Source: Plumapathes pennacea
Taxonomy: Eukaryota > Cnidaria > Anthozoa > Antipatharia > Myriopathidae
Assembly (NCBI GenBank): GCA_964036295.1
Contig: OZ038462.1
Location: forward strand, 37,857,680-37,921,679
Direction of reading: 5' to 3'
Length of the DNA stretch: 64,000 bases
Under the pieces are notes generated by a model. The model saw nothing but the letters and a program-made list of their open reading frames with translations. It did no database searches and was not told the origin of the DNA. Positions 46,101-56,669 of this stretch are shown here, piece after piece (the first letter of the stretch is position 1; every line of letters starts with the position of its first letter). A program made the translations under genes and the position numbers.

Positions 46101-47720
46101 CCGTCGGATCAACTTTGCCAACAGTTCGCCCACTCTGTTGAAGGTGTCTACGCATTTGTTCCTGAGGCTATCGTCCATGGAAGGATCTTCAGCGCACCAG
46201 TACAGGAGTTGTTTGATGTTCTCTTCCTCCTCCTGATAGGTCTTAATGGCTTGAAGTGAATTCATGCTGTAGAATTTCTTGAATAGTTCCTCCAAGCACA
46301 TACTGTAATGGTCGATGAAGCGTTGTTTGGCATCATCATACGTCTGCTGAAGTTGTGAGTCTTCCTTGCATGCCATAGAGCAGACCCCACTGATCGCTGC
46401 CAAAAAGGCATATCGCGATCCTGGTGTCTCCACCAGTAAGGAGTGGTCGACCAGGTTTGTCAGATGTATACTGATTGTCTGCTGACCATCATCCAGGTTG
46501 AGAATATGTTTTGCCCTCTGCACGGTGAAAGGACCCTTGAATACGGACAGTTGCACCAAGACTTTCTGCAGCAGGGGTTGAAGCCGTTTAAAGGACTGAA
46601 AGATGCGCTTGATAATGTTGTCTTCATCCGAAAGACTCGTCATGTTCATCATGAATGCAGCGACGTGTCCTGGAGAACTGATGCTCAGCTCTGTGATAAT
46701 TTCTGGACTACGGATCGAGGCCAGACTTCGAAGCATGAGTGGTATTCCTCCTCCAAGTTCCAACACCTTCTCTGTTTCTCTTTCGCCGAGCTTGCATGGA
46801 AGTTTTTCAAGAAGCTCTCTCGAATGCTCGTCACTAAAGGCATTCAGGCGAATAGGTTCCTGATTCAAATCAGGAAACGTCATATGTTTCCTGCTCGTCA
46901 TCAGGATTGAAACATTTTTAGCCGTCTTTCCAATGTCTGACACAAATTGCAAGACACGCTCTTTTGTTTTTTGGCTGCAGATGTCGGGCTGGCTTTGGGA
47001 AGTACTCGTAGAGGGTTGGGACGTCTTAGCTTTCGGGTACAGAAGATTGTCAAAGTTATCTAGAACAAGTAAAGTCTTTTCAGTCTGAGAGCATAAGTGT
47101 TGAAGTGCTTCTGAGATGGGCTTGTCACTTGGAAATCGGTTGAGGTGATTCACGATCTTGTGTGCCAGCTCGTCTAAAAAGCGCATTGGTCGGCAGTCAA
47201 CGTACAGAATTTCCCAATCACCAGTCCTCAAGTCGTTTGCCACTTTTACAGCTGTTAATGTTTTTCCAATACCGGGAGGGCCTATGATAGAAATGAGGTT
47301 TGCTTGTCCTAAACTTGATAGATGGGACCTAATTTTCTGGCATTCATCAACCCGGTTCACGAAGTGGCGGTAAGTGATGGGAAGGAAGCATCTGGAAGCC
47401 TCTGCAATGGAATACGAAAAATATTTCATGGACAAGACTAGATATTGTGCTAAAAGTATGCTAGGGGAGAAAAATACGCTTATATTACTCTAAAGCTTGA
47501 ACCCAAAGGTCTTTTCCTGAGCATTACGATGTTGCAAAGAATTCAGAAGGTCTGCAGTTTAACTTCATATACTGTATGTTTCCGTAGCTTACACAACGGA
47601 AGGGGAACGCTTTACCTGCCATTATGCGATTAAATATAAGTGCAGAATTATAGCCTTCACGCTACACCAGCACTTTCAAGGGAAGCAGTTCAATTATATT
47701 TTTGGTTTATTTAGTTTAGG
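43113..47720. repeat. segmental duplication of about 32.1-37.4 kb
   Basis: The order of intron block, poly-C tract, last ANAPC15 exon, TPR exon, intron and NB-ARC exon is the same as at 32.1-37.4 kb and in the same orientation. Similarity continues into the intron upstream of the NB-ARC exon, to about 47720 here and about 37395 in copy 1, and stops before the HEPN exon. The left edge carries the inverted copy of 31624-31706. Confidence 0.85.
44019..44048 (+). pseudogene. orphan copy of the last ANAPC15 exon
   Basis: After an intact TTATTTCAG acceptor it reads VEMLDSSLI then TAA, the same peptide as the true last exon (which uses TGA). Flanking intron and 3' UTR sequence match as well. Exons 1-3 of ANAPC15 are not present upstream, so it is a passenger of the segmental duplication. 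Confidence 0.85.
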
Positions 47721-50700
47721 ACGCATGCATGTCCAATACCACAGCTCGTAATGCGCCTTTTCCTCTAGTCACCTTGGTTTTGACCGACCAAGGGATTCAT
47801 TTCTTGTTTCGAGTCGCTCAAAAGGTACGATAATTCAACAAAATAATATTGTATCATATCTATTTTATACTACAATAATTTATTGCCAGTTACATTTTTG
47901 TTGTTTTCGTAATGTTTTATGAATTGTTGAGGTATCCAAGGTGGCATAATAAAGTTAAGTCGTATGTCAGTCAGTCAGTTGGTCAGTCCGTCGGTCAGTC
48001 TGTGACCTCCAGGCGCGGTGACTAAGTAATTCAAGTTTAATTCATTACGGTGTTTTTTACTACAAGATGCAGTCGGTCGGCTGTAAAATGCCCAGATATT
48101 ATGCCTTGCATGGGAGGCACGTTTGTGGCCGTAAAATGAATGAAACGATCTCTTTTTGGCATCAACTGCAGCCAATCTGAGCACAATCCCAGACGCCAAT
48201 ATCTTGTTAAAACTCAGTTACTTCTTCAGAAAGGATCAGCAAAATACAGTCAGTGGAAATCGAACAATCATGCACCGTGGCATATTTCACCGTTTGACGT
48301 CAAATGTGGCACGATATAAGAGTTTCTGATTTTGCTCTTGTTAAAACCCTTGCATTCAAGTTTGGTGCACGGAATAAGAGTTTCTGATTTTGCTCTTCTG
48401 GTGGCGCTTAAACAAGTTTGCGCCCGTGAAAATGGTGAGCCCTTTTGGTAAAACCATTATTTTATGGTCAAAACCTTTAAAAATTGCACGTGTAAAAATG
48501 ATGAATCCTTTATGAACCCTTTTGGTGGAAAACATTATTTTATAGTCAAAAGCATTAACAATTGCGAGTGTGAAAATGGTGAGCCCTTTTTGCTAAAACG
48601 ATTGACGTTGACAGAAGCTAAGTTTTGACAAGACTGCCACCAGCGCTTAATGCAATGGAGATTGTAGTAGGGCTGCTTTATATTTCGAAATCACTGAACG
48701 ATAACTTAGACAATATTGGATTTTGTTTCATTTACTTGAAAAGAGATGAAACTACGACTTTCAGGAACTGGTAAGTTTTTAGTAAGTACAGTTGACGAAC
48801 AGCATGCTAATTTTTAGTCTATGTTATCACTCTTGTACTTCAAAACTTGCCGTGTATTTTGTGGTTTGATGCCCCGGGAGCTGTGATAAAGGCCAAGTAG
48901 GACTACCTTTTTGTTAATTTTCGAGCTCCTTGAGATTGCCTTCGTACAAGATGACCTTTTCAGGGTCGGGGTCAAGATAACCTTTTCAGGCAGCTAGTTT
49001 GAAGCTTGCGACTGAGACTTAAATTTTCGTAATTTACATATTTCAGAGATTTCGAAAGAGTAAACATGCGACTCTCGTTTTTAGTTTAAATTTGATACAC
49101 TCGAAGAAACGTAATTTATACAGTAGCAAAGTAAAAAATTATACACGTATTTGGCTAGGATGCCGCGTTGGCTTGAGCAATCGCGGCTTCTGCTTAAACT
49201 AGAAATACGATAATCGCAGATACCCCCTCGCTCTGCCATTGATGGGACTTTTACTTTGGTACTCCCAACAAGAGTAGCCTTTGTTTTACCGAAATGTTGA
49301 CTCAATCTTTTCTTCAAAGTCAAATGCTACACGCAAAGGAAGGAGAATGGTGTGTGTTATACTTTTGCGTTGAAAAAAAAAAAAAGAATCGTGAGTGACG
49401 GAGTACGTATTTCCCACGGTCGGCACGACAAATTAGTTCATACAGTCTGCCAAGCACGTTCTCAAAATCTAATACTCAAATTTTGAAGTTGGTCGGCCGT
49501 CGTAGTACGGGAAAAAAGAAACATTGATTTTCCAATTTTGAATTCATAGGCAGTACAATTAAATAGGCTTCCTGAGCAATTTGTTTTTACTCTGGACTGC
49601 ATGTACAAGACTCAGGCATGCATGTTTAATGAGCTCGAATTGTTTTGTACGTGAATCCGCTCAAAACAACATGATTTCTCCCAGAATCAAAGCAAAACTT
49701 GAACGGTTTACTTCAAATTATACACGGGCTTCAGACCTAGTCATACTTCTAAGGGCTTGTGAACGATTCTCGCTGCAATCACCGCATGTCAAATTACAGT
49801 ATTTGTTACAGTTTTAGTCTTGAAAGAAATAATAAGACATCTGACTAAATCATTCAAGACTCCAAGTTCCGATTGCTCTGAGCGAATACGGTAGCCGAAA
49901 CTGGCGACAGAAGCGTATTAAAACAATACTTCGAGGGAAAATGATCAGCATACAGATTTTAATACATTCTTGAAGTGATCGAGTTACAAGATACGGGTAG
50001 AATATTTGTCACGGTGATTGTTCGATTTCCACTGACTAACCTTTGTTGCTTGTCCTTTCTGAATAAGTATCTCAGTTTAACACAAAACGGCGTCCGATTT
50101 GCTTTCAAGCGCTGTTCCCTTTGCGGAGCCGTTTCTTCGGCACGCTTCCGTTTATGATGCTGTCGTTTATCACATGTTTGTCGTCTTTTCTCTAGACGTA
50201 TTTGGCGCTGTTCGATCGTTTGACGATTTCGCCTTGCCCGTGCCTGTTCCCTTCTCTTTTGAAGACGAGCTTCGCGAGACTGTTCTGTTTCAGGTTTTCC
50301 AGTTTTCAAATTCATTTTCGTGAACGCAGTTACGTACAATTGTTGTCAGTAAAATTAACCACTGGTCAGTAAAACCAGACGCTAATCGATAATTATTACG
50401 TCATTGCCTTAGGCACCTGGCCTAAAAAGTCGTACGCCAGACAGACAGACTGACTGACTGACAGACGAACATTAAATTTCGAGATGGCGACACGCTTGGA
50501 GTCTTCGAATGAGGCGATACTACTGCATTAGCGTTGTGATTATTTCCTTCGCTTCGCTCGGGTATTAAAGAGACTCTAACATCAAAAGGACGAGGATGCT
50601 CCTCGCGATTTTCGTTTTGACCTCTACAAGGTAGTAAGATGGGCGTTCCTCTAATCATTTTAACTCATAAAAGGTACGAATAAAAGTGTACCAAGAATTT

Positions 50701-51386
50701 ATAGTTTCGATGCCTTTAACTGCTATAAAGACCCATGCAATAAAAGTTGCCACGTCAAATAAAAATGTCAGCGTTTGATGTTGAGAATCCAGTACCAAAA
50801 CCGGTATTTTCACCACTAAGAGGTACGACGAGCATCCCCATTCTTAGGTTTTGGGAGTTTTGGGACTCCCCTCCCCCCTTCCCCCGTCCCCTCGGATACA
50901 ACCATGGAACTATGATTCCTAAAAACGATCAATAAACGATCAATAATCTCCAAACGGAAAATAGACAAGAATCCCACTTTCCGAAAACCTACCACAGGGC
51001 GAGGGGATATCTGCGATTATTGCAATTTCTAGTATTTCTCGGCCCTTTTATTTCCGGTCGTAAAATTACTACACCGAACATGGCTTACCAGTAGTAGTCT
51101 CACAGTATTTTTCCGCTAGACCCTGCTTGCCTTCGCGTCTCAATGCTTCTGCCAGCACGCAGAAGGTAGCAGCCCTCCCTTGGTCGTGCCACTTCTTTAA
51201 TATCGCAAATGCCTTTTCTTGAGGACAGGGGTATTGAACATTATTGCTCCTAATTCCATCGATTACAGCTCCAGTCAAACCAAGTTGAATCCCCAAGGTG
51301 TCCCAGTAATCACCGAGCTCCTTGGCTAAGTCATTGAGCACTTGTAAACTTGGTATGCCCTCAAGTTGCACGGTATTCGCTTCCAT
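44790..51386 (-). CDS. Death domain-NB-ARC-TPR protein, copy 2
   Basis: Exons are 51089-51386, 45743-47401 and 44790-45358, giving 841 residues if joined. Exons 2 and 3 are near-identical paralogues of the 34.1-37.0 kb gene: GPPGIGKTLT P-loop, LLVLDNFDNLL Walker B, ILMTSRKH, GGIPLMLRSLA and TPRs. The C-terminal 15-20 residues differ. The HEPN exon is absent. Exon 1 encodes 99 residues with a Death-domain pattern (LNDLAKELGDYWDTLG, LGLTGAVIDGI, AFAILKKWHDQG, LAEALRREG) and ends in phase 1 at a strong donor (CTG/GTAAGCC), matching the phase-1 acceptor at 47401. The 3.7-kb intron holds a repeat element. The join is inferred. The alternative is a truncated gene starting at an ATG at 47429 in former intron. 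Confidence 0.72.
47955..50665. mobile_element. degenerate TIR element A inside the copy 2 intron
   Basis: Both ends carry TGTCAGTCAGTCAG-type inverted sequences. The right end (50415-50600) is the reverse complement of 61525-61690. Internal blocks (for example GATAATCGCAGATACCCCCT at 49208) recur in element B at 61.5-63.86 kb. A minus-strand ORF at 49959-50339 is Arg-rich (QKRREQARARRNRQ) and resembles linker regions seen before transposon helicases in cnidarians. The class is not certain. Confidence 0.6.
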
Positions 51387-51399
51387 GGCTTGCGATGAC
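51387..51399 (-). promoter_or_regulatory. 5' UTR end and acceptor of the Death-domain exon
   Basis: The minus strand reads TATTTTTAACAG/GTCATCGCAAGCCATGG, so a splice acceptor lies 13 nt before the ATG. This suggests a noncoding first exon further right (not found). Copy 1 likewise has an acceptor just before its ATG. Confidence 0.5.
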
Positions 51400-51404
51400 C
51401 TGTT

Positions 51405-52280
51405 AAAAATAACCAGTATGAAGCTTCAAGATCCCGTTTGTTTCAAGCAAGGTCAGGCTAACCCTGGGTTAAGGCCATGTAACACGAGGCAATTTTTCTT
51501 GCAACTTGCTATGCAACGCCATTGCGGAGACAAGGAGTGCAGAAGAAATTGCGTGTGCGACACCCTACTTTGCAACTGCAACTCAAAAAAAAAAAAAAAA
51601 AAAAACCCTACGAGACAATTAGTTGCAAAAAACGTCATGTCATGAGGAGCCGCAGCCGGGTTGAGCCGTAAGTACCCGTTGCTAACCAAGCTGTTTTAAT
51701 CCCAATTAACTGCGGCGAACAAAGGTGTAAGCAAAACAGCACGCAAGCGCCTCGATCCTTGGGGTGAGAATGTTTCCCGTGGGGCAAACGCCAGCCTGCT
51801 GAGCTGCTTTGTGAAAGCCGGATATCAAGAATTCACTGAGCTTTGGGGCCGTTTTGCTGTATTGTTTTGAGTCTCTTCAAAGTTTGTCATTTTTTCTTCG
51901 ACAAATGGGCTGATACACTAAACTATTGCGCAAATTTAAAGTAACCGTCCGTCGCCGAGTAAAATTGACAACTTTTTATCCTATCAAACTGAGCTGATAC
52001 ACAAGATTGAAGCGTATATCAGTCTTGGAAAAAAGCCAATCGCTACAAAAACGGTTTTACTTGATTTCAACTTCACTTCCGTACAATATTCCCTCCCAAA
52101 GATTTGTGTCGAAACGTCCACTTCCTGGGAACATTGCAGCAACTAAGATTCTGTCTGGTCAGGTAGTAATAGAAAGACCCCAAATGGCTGAAATTTCAGG
52201 TCCAAAAAAGCTGAGATGTTTACTAAGATCTTATTTGTGTTTTTGTTTGAGTTACGATCGCGACGACAAGAAGACTGCTG
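51405..52280. other. intergenic, repeat-derived
   Basis: A poly-A tract lies at about 51587-51604. The 52060-52200 part is a diverged copy of the repeat described at 52300-52880. No gene was seen. Confidence 0.5.
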
Positions 52281-52299
52281 AAACTGGACGGCTACAAGC

Positions 52300-52880
52300 T
52301 ATTTTACTTGAATTTGACTTCACTTCCATACAATGTTCCTTCACAAAGATTCGTGCCGAAATACACACTTCCTCAGAACATTGCAGCACTAAGATTCTGC
52401 CGGGTCAGGTAATAACCGAAGTCGTAAAATATATATCCGAAATTATAGTATTTCGCAGTAATAGTAGCCGGTTGAAAGCCAAGGTGTTCTCTTTTTTTCG
52501 CACAAGGTTGCGGTTCAGCTCAACGGCCCCCAAACACCACTAGCTGAAAACACCAGTAGAGTTCTCGACAAAAACTTCAATCAAACTAAAAATACTTCGC
52601 CCTGTAATTGATCAAAGACCCAAACGACCATGTACGAGTTAATGCTCTTGTACTTTCTGTGTGAGTCTGCCCGGAGTTTTGTCTTGTGTTCTCCTAACAA
52701 AGCTTAATTTAGCTTTGAACCATTCATTTGCCGCAATGAGTAAAATACATTCCATAAAGCTGCCTGCAATCTCCAAACATCAATCAGTTTTGAAAATTAA
52801 ACTTAACCTTTCGCTATGACTATACAAACCTTTGGGCCTGCATGAGCTTACAAGTAACCATGTTATGATCAGATAATACT
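52300..52880. repeat. dispersed repeat, second copy at 58520-59075
   Basis: Segments such as TTGACTTCACTTCCATACAA, CACACTTCCTCAGAACATTG and AACGACCATGTACGAGTTA are shared in order with 58520-59075. A diverged direct copy lies at 52060-52200 and an inverted one at 59880-59960. The ORFs at 52007-52543 and 58131-58736 are made of this repeat. Confidence 0.8.
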
Positions 52881-53784
52881 ATATTACTAAATTTTCGATT
52901 CCATACGCGAGAAGGGCGACGTTTTTGCTAAAACAGCTGCGTTTGGAGTATCTGCTGGGCTCCTGAGGGAGTGAGGATTTACTATTTGTGGTTCTGCTTT
53001 TTTTCCCGCCTTTCGAACAAATAATATGCTTCAAGTCGCCGGGTAAGTAATGAAGTTGCGCCATGATCGTTCCGTATTTAATGCATTAACTCAACCAAAA
53101 CAGATTTTTTTCCTCTCCTACACAAAGCTTTCAAGCGGCTCGCCCAAGCTTTTGGAGAGGAAACTGTGGCTTATTTATTCCGATTTGTTTTTCGAGCTTC
53201 TCGGCCTATTTTTCCTCTCCTACACAAAGCTTTCAGGGTGTCTCGAAAACTAAGACCTAAGGACCTCGAAAACTAAGACCCCCAAATATACGCTAAACGA
53301 TTCGATCGTTTCTTCTTCCAATTGCTTTTACGGGAAGCTGGTTGAGGGAGACTTCAAACAATGCAGTAGCCATTTCGCACATCACGAGCCAGAAGTGCAC
53401 ATTTCTATGGTGGCCGAGGAGTGTCACCTTTGAAATGTCATTTTATGTCGATTATTTTATCAATTTTCTCTTTTTTAATATTTGTAATTTAATTTTCTTT
53501 CTTTCTTTTTTTTTCTTTCATTTCATTTATGTTTAGTTTCGGTCTTTTTGAAGTTAAAAGAAAATCGAAACAAAAAGAAAATCGAAACAAAATTATTTTT
53601 AAATGAAAATGAAATGAAAATCTTCGTGGCCGAGGAGTGCCACCCTGGCCGAGGAGTGCCACCCCACCCTAGTGGGGAACCTTTTGTAGAACGAGAGACC
53701 CTGGTAGTGAGCTCCAATATGGCGGACTCATCAGCTCCGTGGAAAAACGATCATAGGTTACGGGAAGCTTTGGAAACGCACGTG

Positions 53785-54436
53785 TTACGAGGACTGCAAC
53801 GCAGCGAAGTTCTCGATTTTGTGGGGAGAGATTTCCCAATGTACGAGTGGAGCCTTACCTCCCTCAATCGTCGTTTGCGCTTTTTCGAAATCTACTATAA
53901 CCGAGGTGCTTCGACAGAGGCCGTGAGAGATGCACCCGTAGATGGCTAAGGGGAACGTGCTGCATTGGTACCCCATGAGCTTGTCATGGCCATCTAACGA
54001 GTGCACCCAGTTGGGCCCTTTAGAGCTGAAGTTACCTTTTTTCTGCGTTTCTTCGCTCCAATCCCCCCTCGTGCTTCAAGTCCTTCTGGATCAAGTTCTT
54101 TCATCACAGTGTATACCTCATCCCTACTCACACTGAGACCATACTCTTGCCGCACTTTTTATGCATTGCCCGGTACCCGAGAAGTCGTCCAGGGCCGTCT
54201 AGTTCCTTCTGAACGGCATCTCTCACGGCCTCTGTCGAAGCACCTCGGTTATAGAGATTTCGAAAAAGCGCAAACGACGATTGAGGGAGTAAGGCTCCAC
54301 TCGTACATTGGGAAATCTCTCCCCACAAAATCGAGAACTTCGCTGCGTTGCAGTCCTCGTAACACGTGCGTTTCCAAAGCTTCCCGTAACCTATGATCGT
54401 TTTTCCACGGAGCTGATGGGTGCGCACGCTTCGCAA
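53785..54436 (-). pseudogene. integrase-core transposase fragment, frameshifted
   Basis: Minus-strand pieces at 54128-54436 (up to the RAMHKK region) and 53940-54125 (up to HSLDGHDKLMGYQ, STFPLAIYGCI) are in different frames. At about 53940 the sequence runs into the opposite arm of the hairpin. No complete catalytic domain remains. A plus-strand ORF over 53548-53949 is the inverted copy of the N-terminal part. Confidence 0.7.
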
Positions 54437-54613
54437 TCCCTCAAAACGAGATCACAGAGGTTTCGCTGTGCTCATGGCGGTTAGATAACCTAACCATGAC
54501 CATAACCTAACCCTAACCCTAACGTAATCCTAACTCTAAACCTAAACCTAACCTCCCTAAGCGAGGAGAAACTTCGGTGATCTCGTTTTGAGGGATTGCG
54601 TAGCGCGCTCACC
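54419..54613. mobile_element. nested MITE with telomere-like internal repeats and 9-bp target-site duplication
   Basis: Inserted in the right arm of the hairpin transposon. GAGCTGATG flanks it at 54410-54418 and 54614-54622, and the left arm of the host element has the uninterrupted site. The terminal inverted repeats run GGTGCGCACGCTTCGCAAT and, inverted, GGTGAGCGCGCTACGCAAT. The shared CCCTCAAAACGAGATCAC follows. The centre (about 54486-54556) is made of CCTAAC / CCCTAA units. Confidence 0.88.
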
Positions 54614-54923
54614 GAGCTGATGAGTCCGCCATATTGGAGCTCACTACCAGGGTCTCTCGTTCTACAAAAGGTTCCCCACTAGGGTGGGGTGGCACTCCTC
54701 GGCCACGAAGATTTTCATTTCATTTTCATTTAAAAATAATTTTGTTTCAATTTTCTTTTTTTTCGATTTTATTTTAACTTCAAAAAGACCGAAACTAAAC
54801 ATAAATGAAATGAAAGAAAAAAAAAAAAGAAAGAAAATTAAATTACAAATATTAAAAAAGAGAAAATTGATAAAATAATCGACATAAAATGACATTTCAA
54901 AGGTGACACTCCTCGGCCACCAT

Positions 54924-56397
54924 ACATTTCCTCCTTCGCAGCAGGGCCTCCTGATTGCTACCGATTAATGACAAATCTGACGCCGCGAGCTCACTGGGAA
55001 CCCCAGTCTTGTTTGACACGGAGTCCTGGCTACCAAACCTGAGTGCTCCAGGGGACACGAGTTGAATATTTTGCTTGTTTCTGTGGATTTCGACCATTGT
55101 AAACACGGACTTTGTTTCTACTTTGTTCTGATGTAGTACTATGCAAATACTAAATTTTTCATTGAATATACAGTATGTTTGATTTCGTCTCGGCGTCTGA
55201 CATTCAACCAGGACAATGACTAACCACAATTAGATTCATTGTGGTTTTCGGTACAAGAGAAACCGCATATTTCCCGTTGTTTGTATTTTGGTGCCCACAC
55301 ATCACAGCATAATAATGTAGTTCACAAAAGCTTAGGAATTTCCGCCTTTAATTCTGATGGATCTTCGACTAAACAAACGCTTCGTCATTCGACTTACTCT
55401 TCACTCTGTTTGCAGAATATTGAAATATGTCAACGATGAATAATAGAAAAAAAGTCGACAATAAAGTGTAACAAACATGTAGGTAGCACTTTACTACAAA
55501 GGTAGATAACAGTTGATGTACCAAAGCAGGCTACCTTTCAGCAAGATTTGAGGCCCTAATTTGACTGACCACGGGTATGAATAGATACATTAGACAGAAA
55601 TAGAAAAATAGATGGACCGACGAACAGGTGCTAGTCAGCCAGATAAATTTACAAATAAACTGCTACACAAGATCAGACAGAATATACTATGCTAATCAGC
55701 GGCACCTTGACTCGCAAGGAATAATACTGCAATAAATCATGTTGTTACAGAGTTATTATGGACTCCTTTAATATGTTTCAATCCAAGGATATGGCTAGCA
55801 TAACTTACCGTTTTCAATAATTTCAAAACAGACAGAAGTCTTCATGCAACCGCAAAACATTTCGGCAATTACATTTAGAAACGCGGGCGAAATTTGTCTT
55901 GGCGACTGCTCGATTTTCACCGAATGAACTTTGCTTTTCCTTCCTGATAATGTATCTCATTTTTAAGACGTAATTTGTACTTTGTTGTGCTTTGCTTCAT
56001 CCGCCATTAATCAAACTTAAAAAACGTTAGCCTTACGTTTTCAAGTTTTGCAAGCTGTCAGAGTACCGCGCGTCACAGCTCATGACAGAGCCTCTTTAAT
56101 TCGCAGGGAAATATGGAAATGATCAAGCAGTATCAGAATCATTTCGAACTTTACTATGTGGACATTTGTTGGTTACAGATATGATTTGATGTACCATTGT
56201 AAGTTTGTTGGTCCTGACGCTTAAGTTACTTACCGAAACTTCAAGCAACCAGCGTCAATGTCTTTAGTCTTGTTTTGCGTTGTTGTTTGGGGGTTTGCGT
56301 GCTTTTACACTTTTACTTGGTCCAATCAGAGGCAACATATTGTACTGACTTAATGACTATTATGTTGATGCACTGGGAAACTGTTTGTCTGTTTCCT
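54924..56397. other. intergenic, no supported gene
   Basis: Short duplicated stretches (GAGTGCTCCAGGGGA, ACGAGTTGAATATTT) occur at about 55040-55090 and again at about 56870-57010. No gene was seen. Confidence 0.45.
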
Positions 56398-56400
56398 TTA

Positions 56401-56663
56401 GGCCCTTGTCAAACGGTCACAACAGTTGTTTCAACGTTCTCTCAACATTGTTGAGAGATGTTGAGAACGTGCCGTGTCAAACGGCCTCAAAATTTCTAGA
56501 ACAAAAGAAAAGTTGAGACGATGTTGAGGCAAAGTTTAAACAAAACCCAAACTCTTCTTACATGTCTTAACAATGTTGAGAGGGGGTGTCAAACGGCCTC
56601 AACACCGGCTCTTAACAATGTTGAGAGAATGTTGAGACAAATGTTGTGACTGTTTGACAGGGC
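56401..56663. mobile_element. MITE with TTA target-site duplication (PIF/Harbinger-like)
   Basis: Ends are GGCCCTTGTCAAACGGTCACAACA and, inverted, GCCCTGTCAAACAGTCACAACA. TTA flanks both sides (56398-56400 and 56664-56666). Internal GTTGAGA/TCTCAAC and TGTCAAACGGCCTCAA motifs are repeated. It is noncoding. Confidence 0.8.
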
Positions 56664-56669
56664 TTAAAG

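Larger units (their letters stand above)
53409..54923. mobile_element. hairpin-shaped defective DNA transposon with about 525-bp inverted arms
   Basis: The left arm 53409-53932 and right arm 54195-54923 (less a nested insertion) are inverted copies starting GGTGGCCGAGGAGTG. Each arm carries an AT-rich subterminal region and the first part of a transposase-like ORF (WKNDHRLREALETH, MYEWSLT, YNRGASTEAVRD). Between the arms lies one minus-strand piece of the same ORF (GRLLGYRAMHKK, DPEGLEARG, NWVHSLDGHDKLMGYQ), typical of the cnidarian integrase-core (DDE) transposon family. Frameshifts and missing C-terminal parts make it inactive. Confidence 0.75.

Noticed and set aside
52007..52543. 178-residue plus-strand ORF and the related 201-residue ORF at 58131-58736
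   Set aside because: Both are built from a dispersed repeat present in several copies and orientations. There are no splice sites or domain.
53548..53949. 133-residue plus-strand ORF
   Set aside because: It is the inverted-arm copy of a transposase N-terminus inside the hairpin element, not an independent gene.
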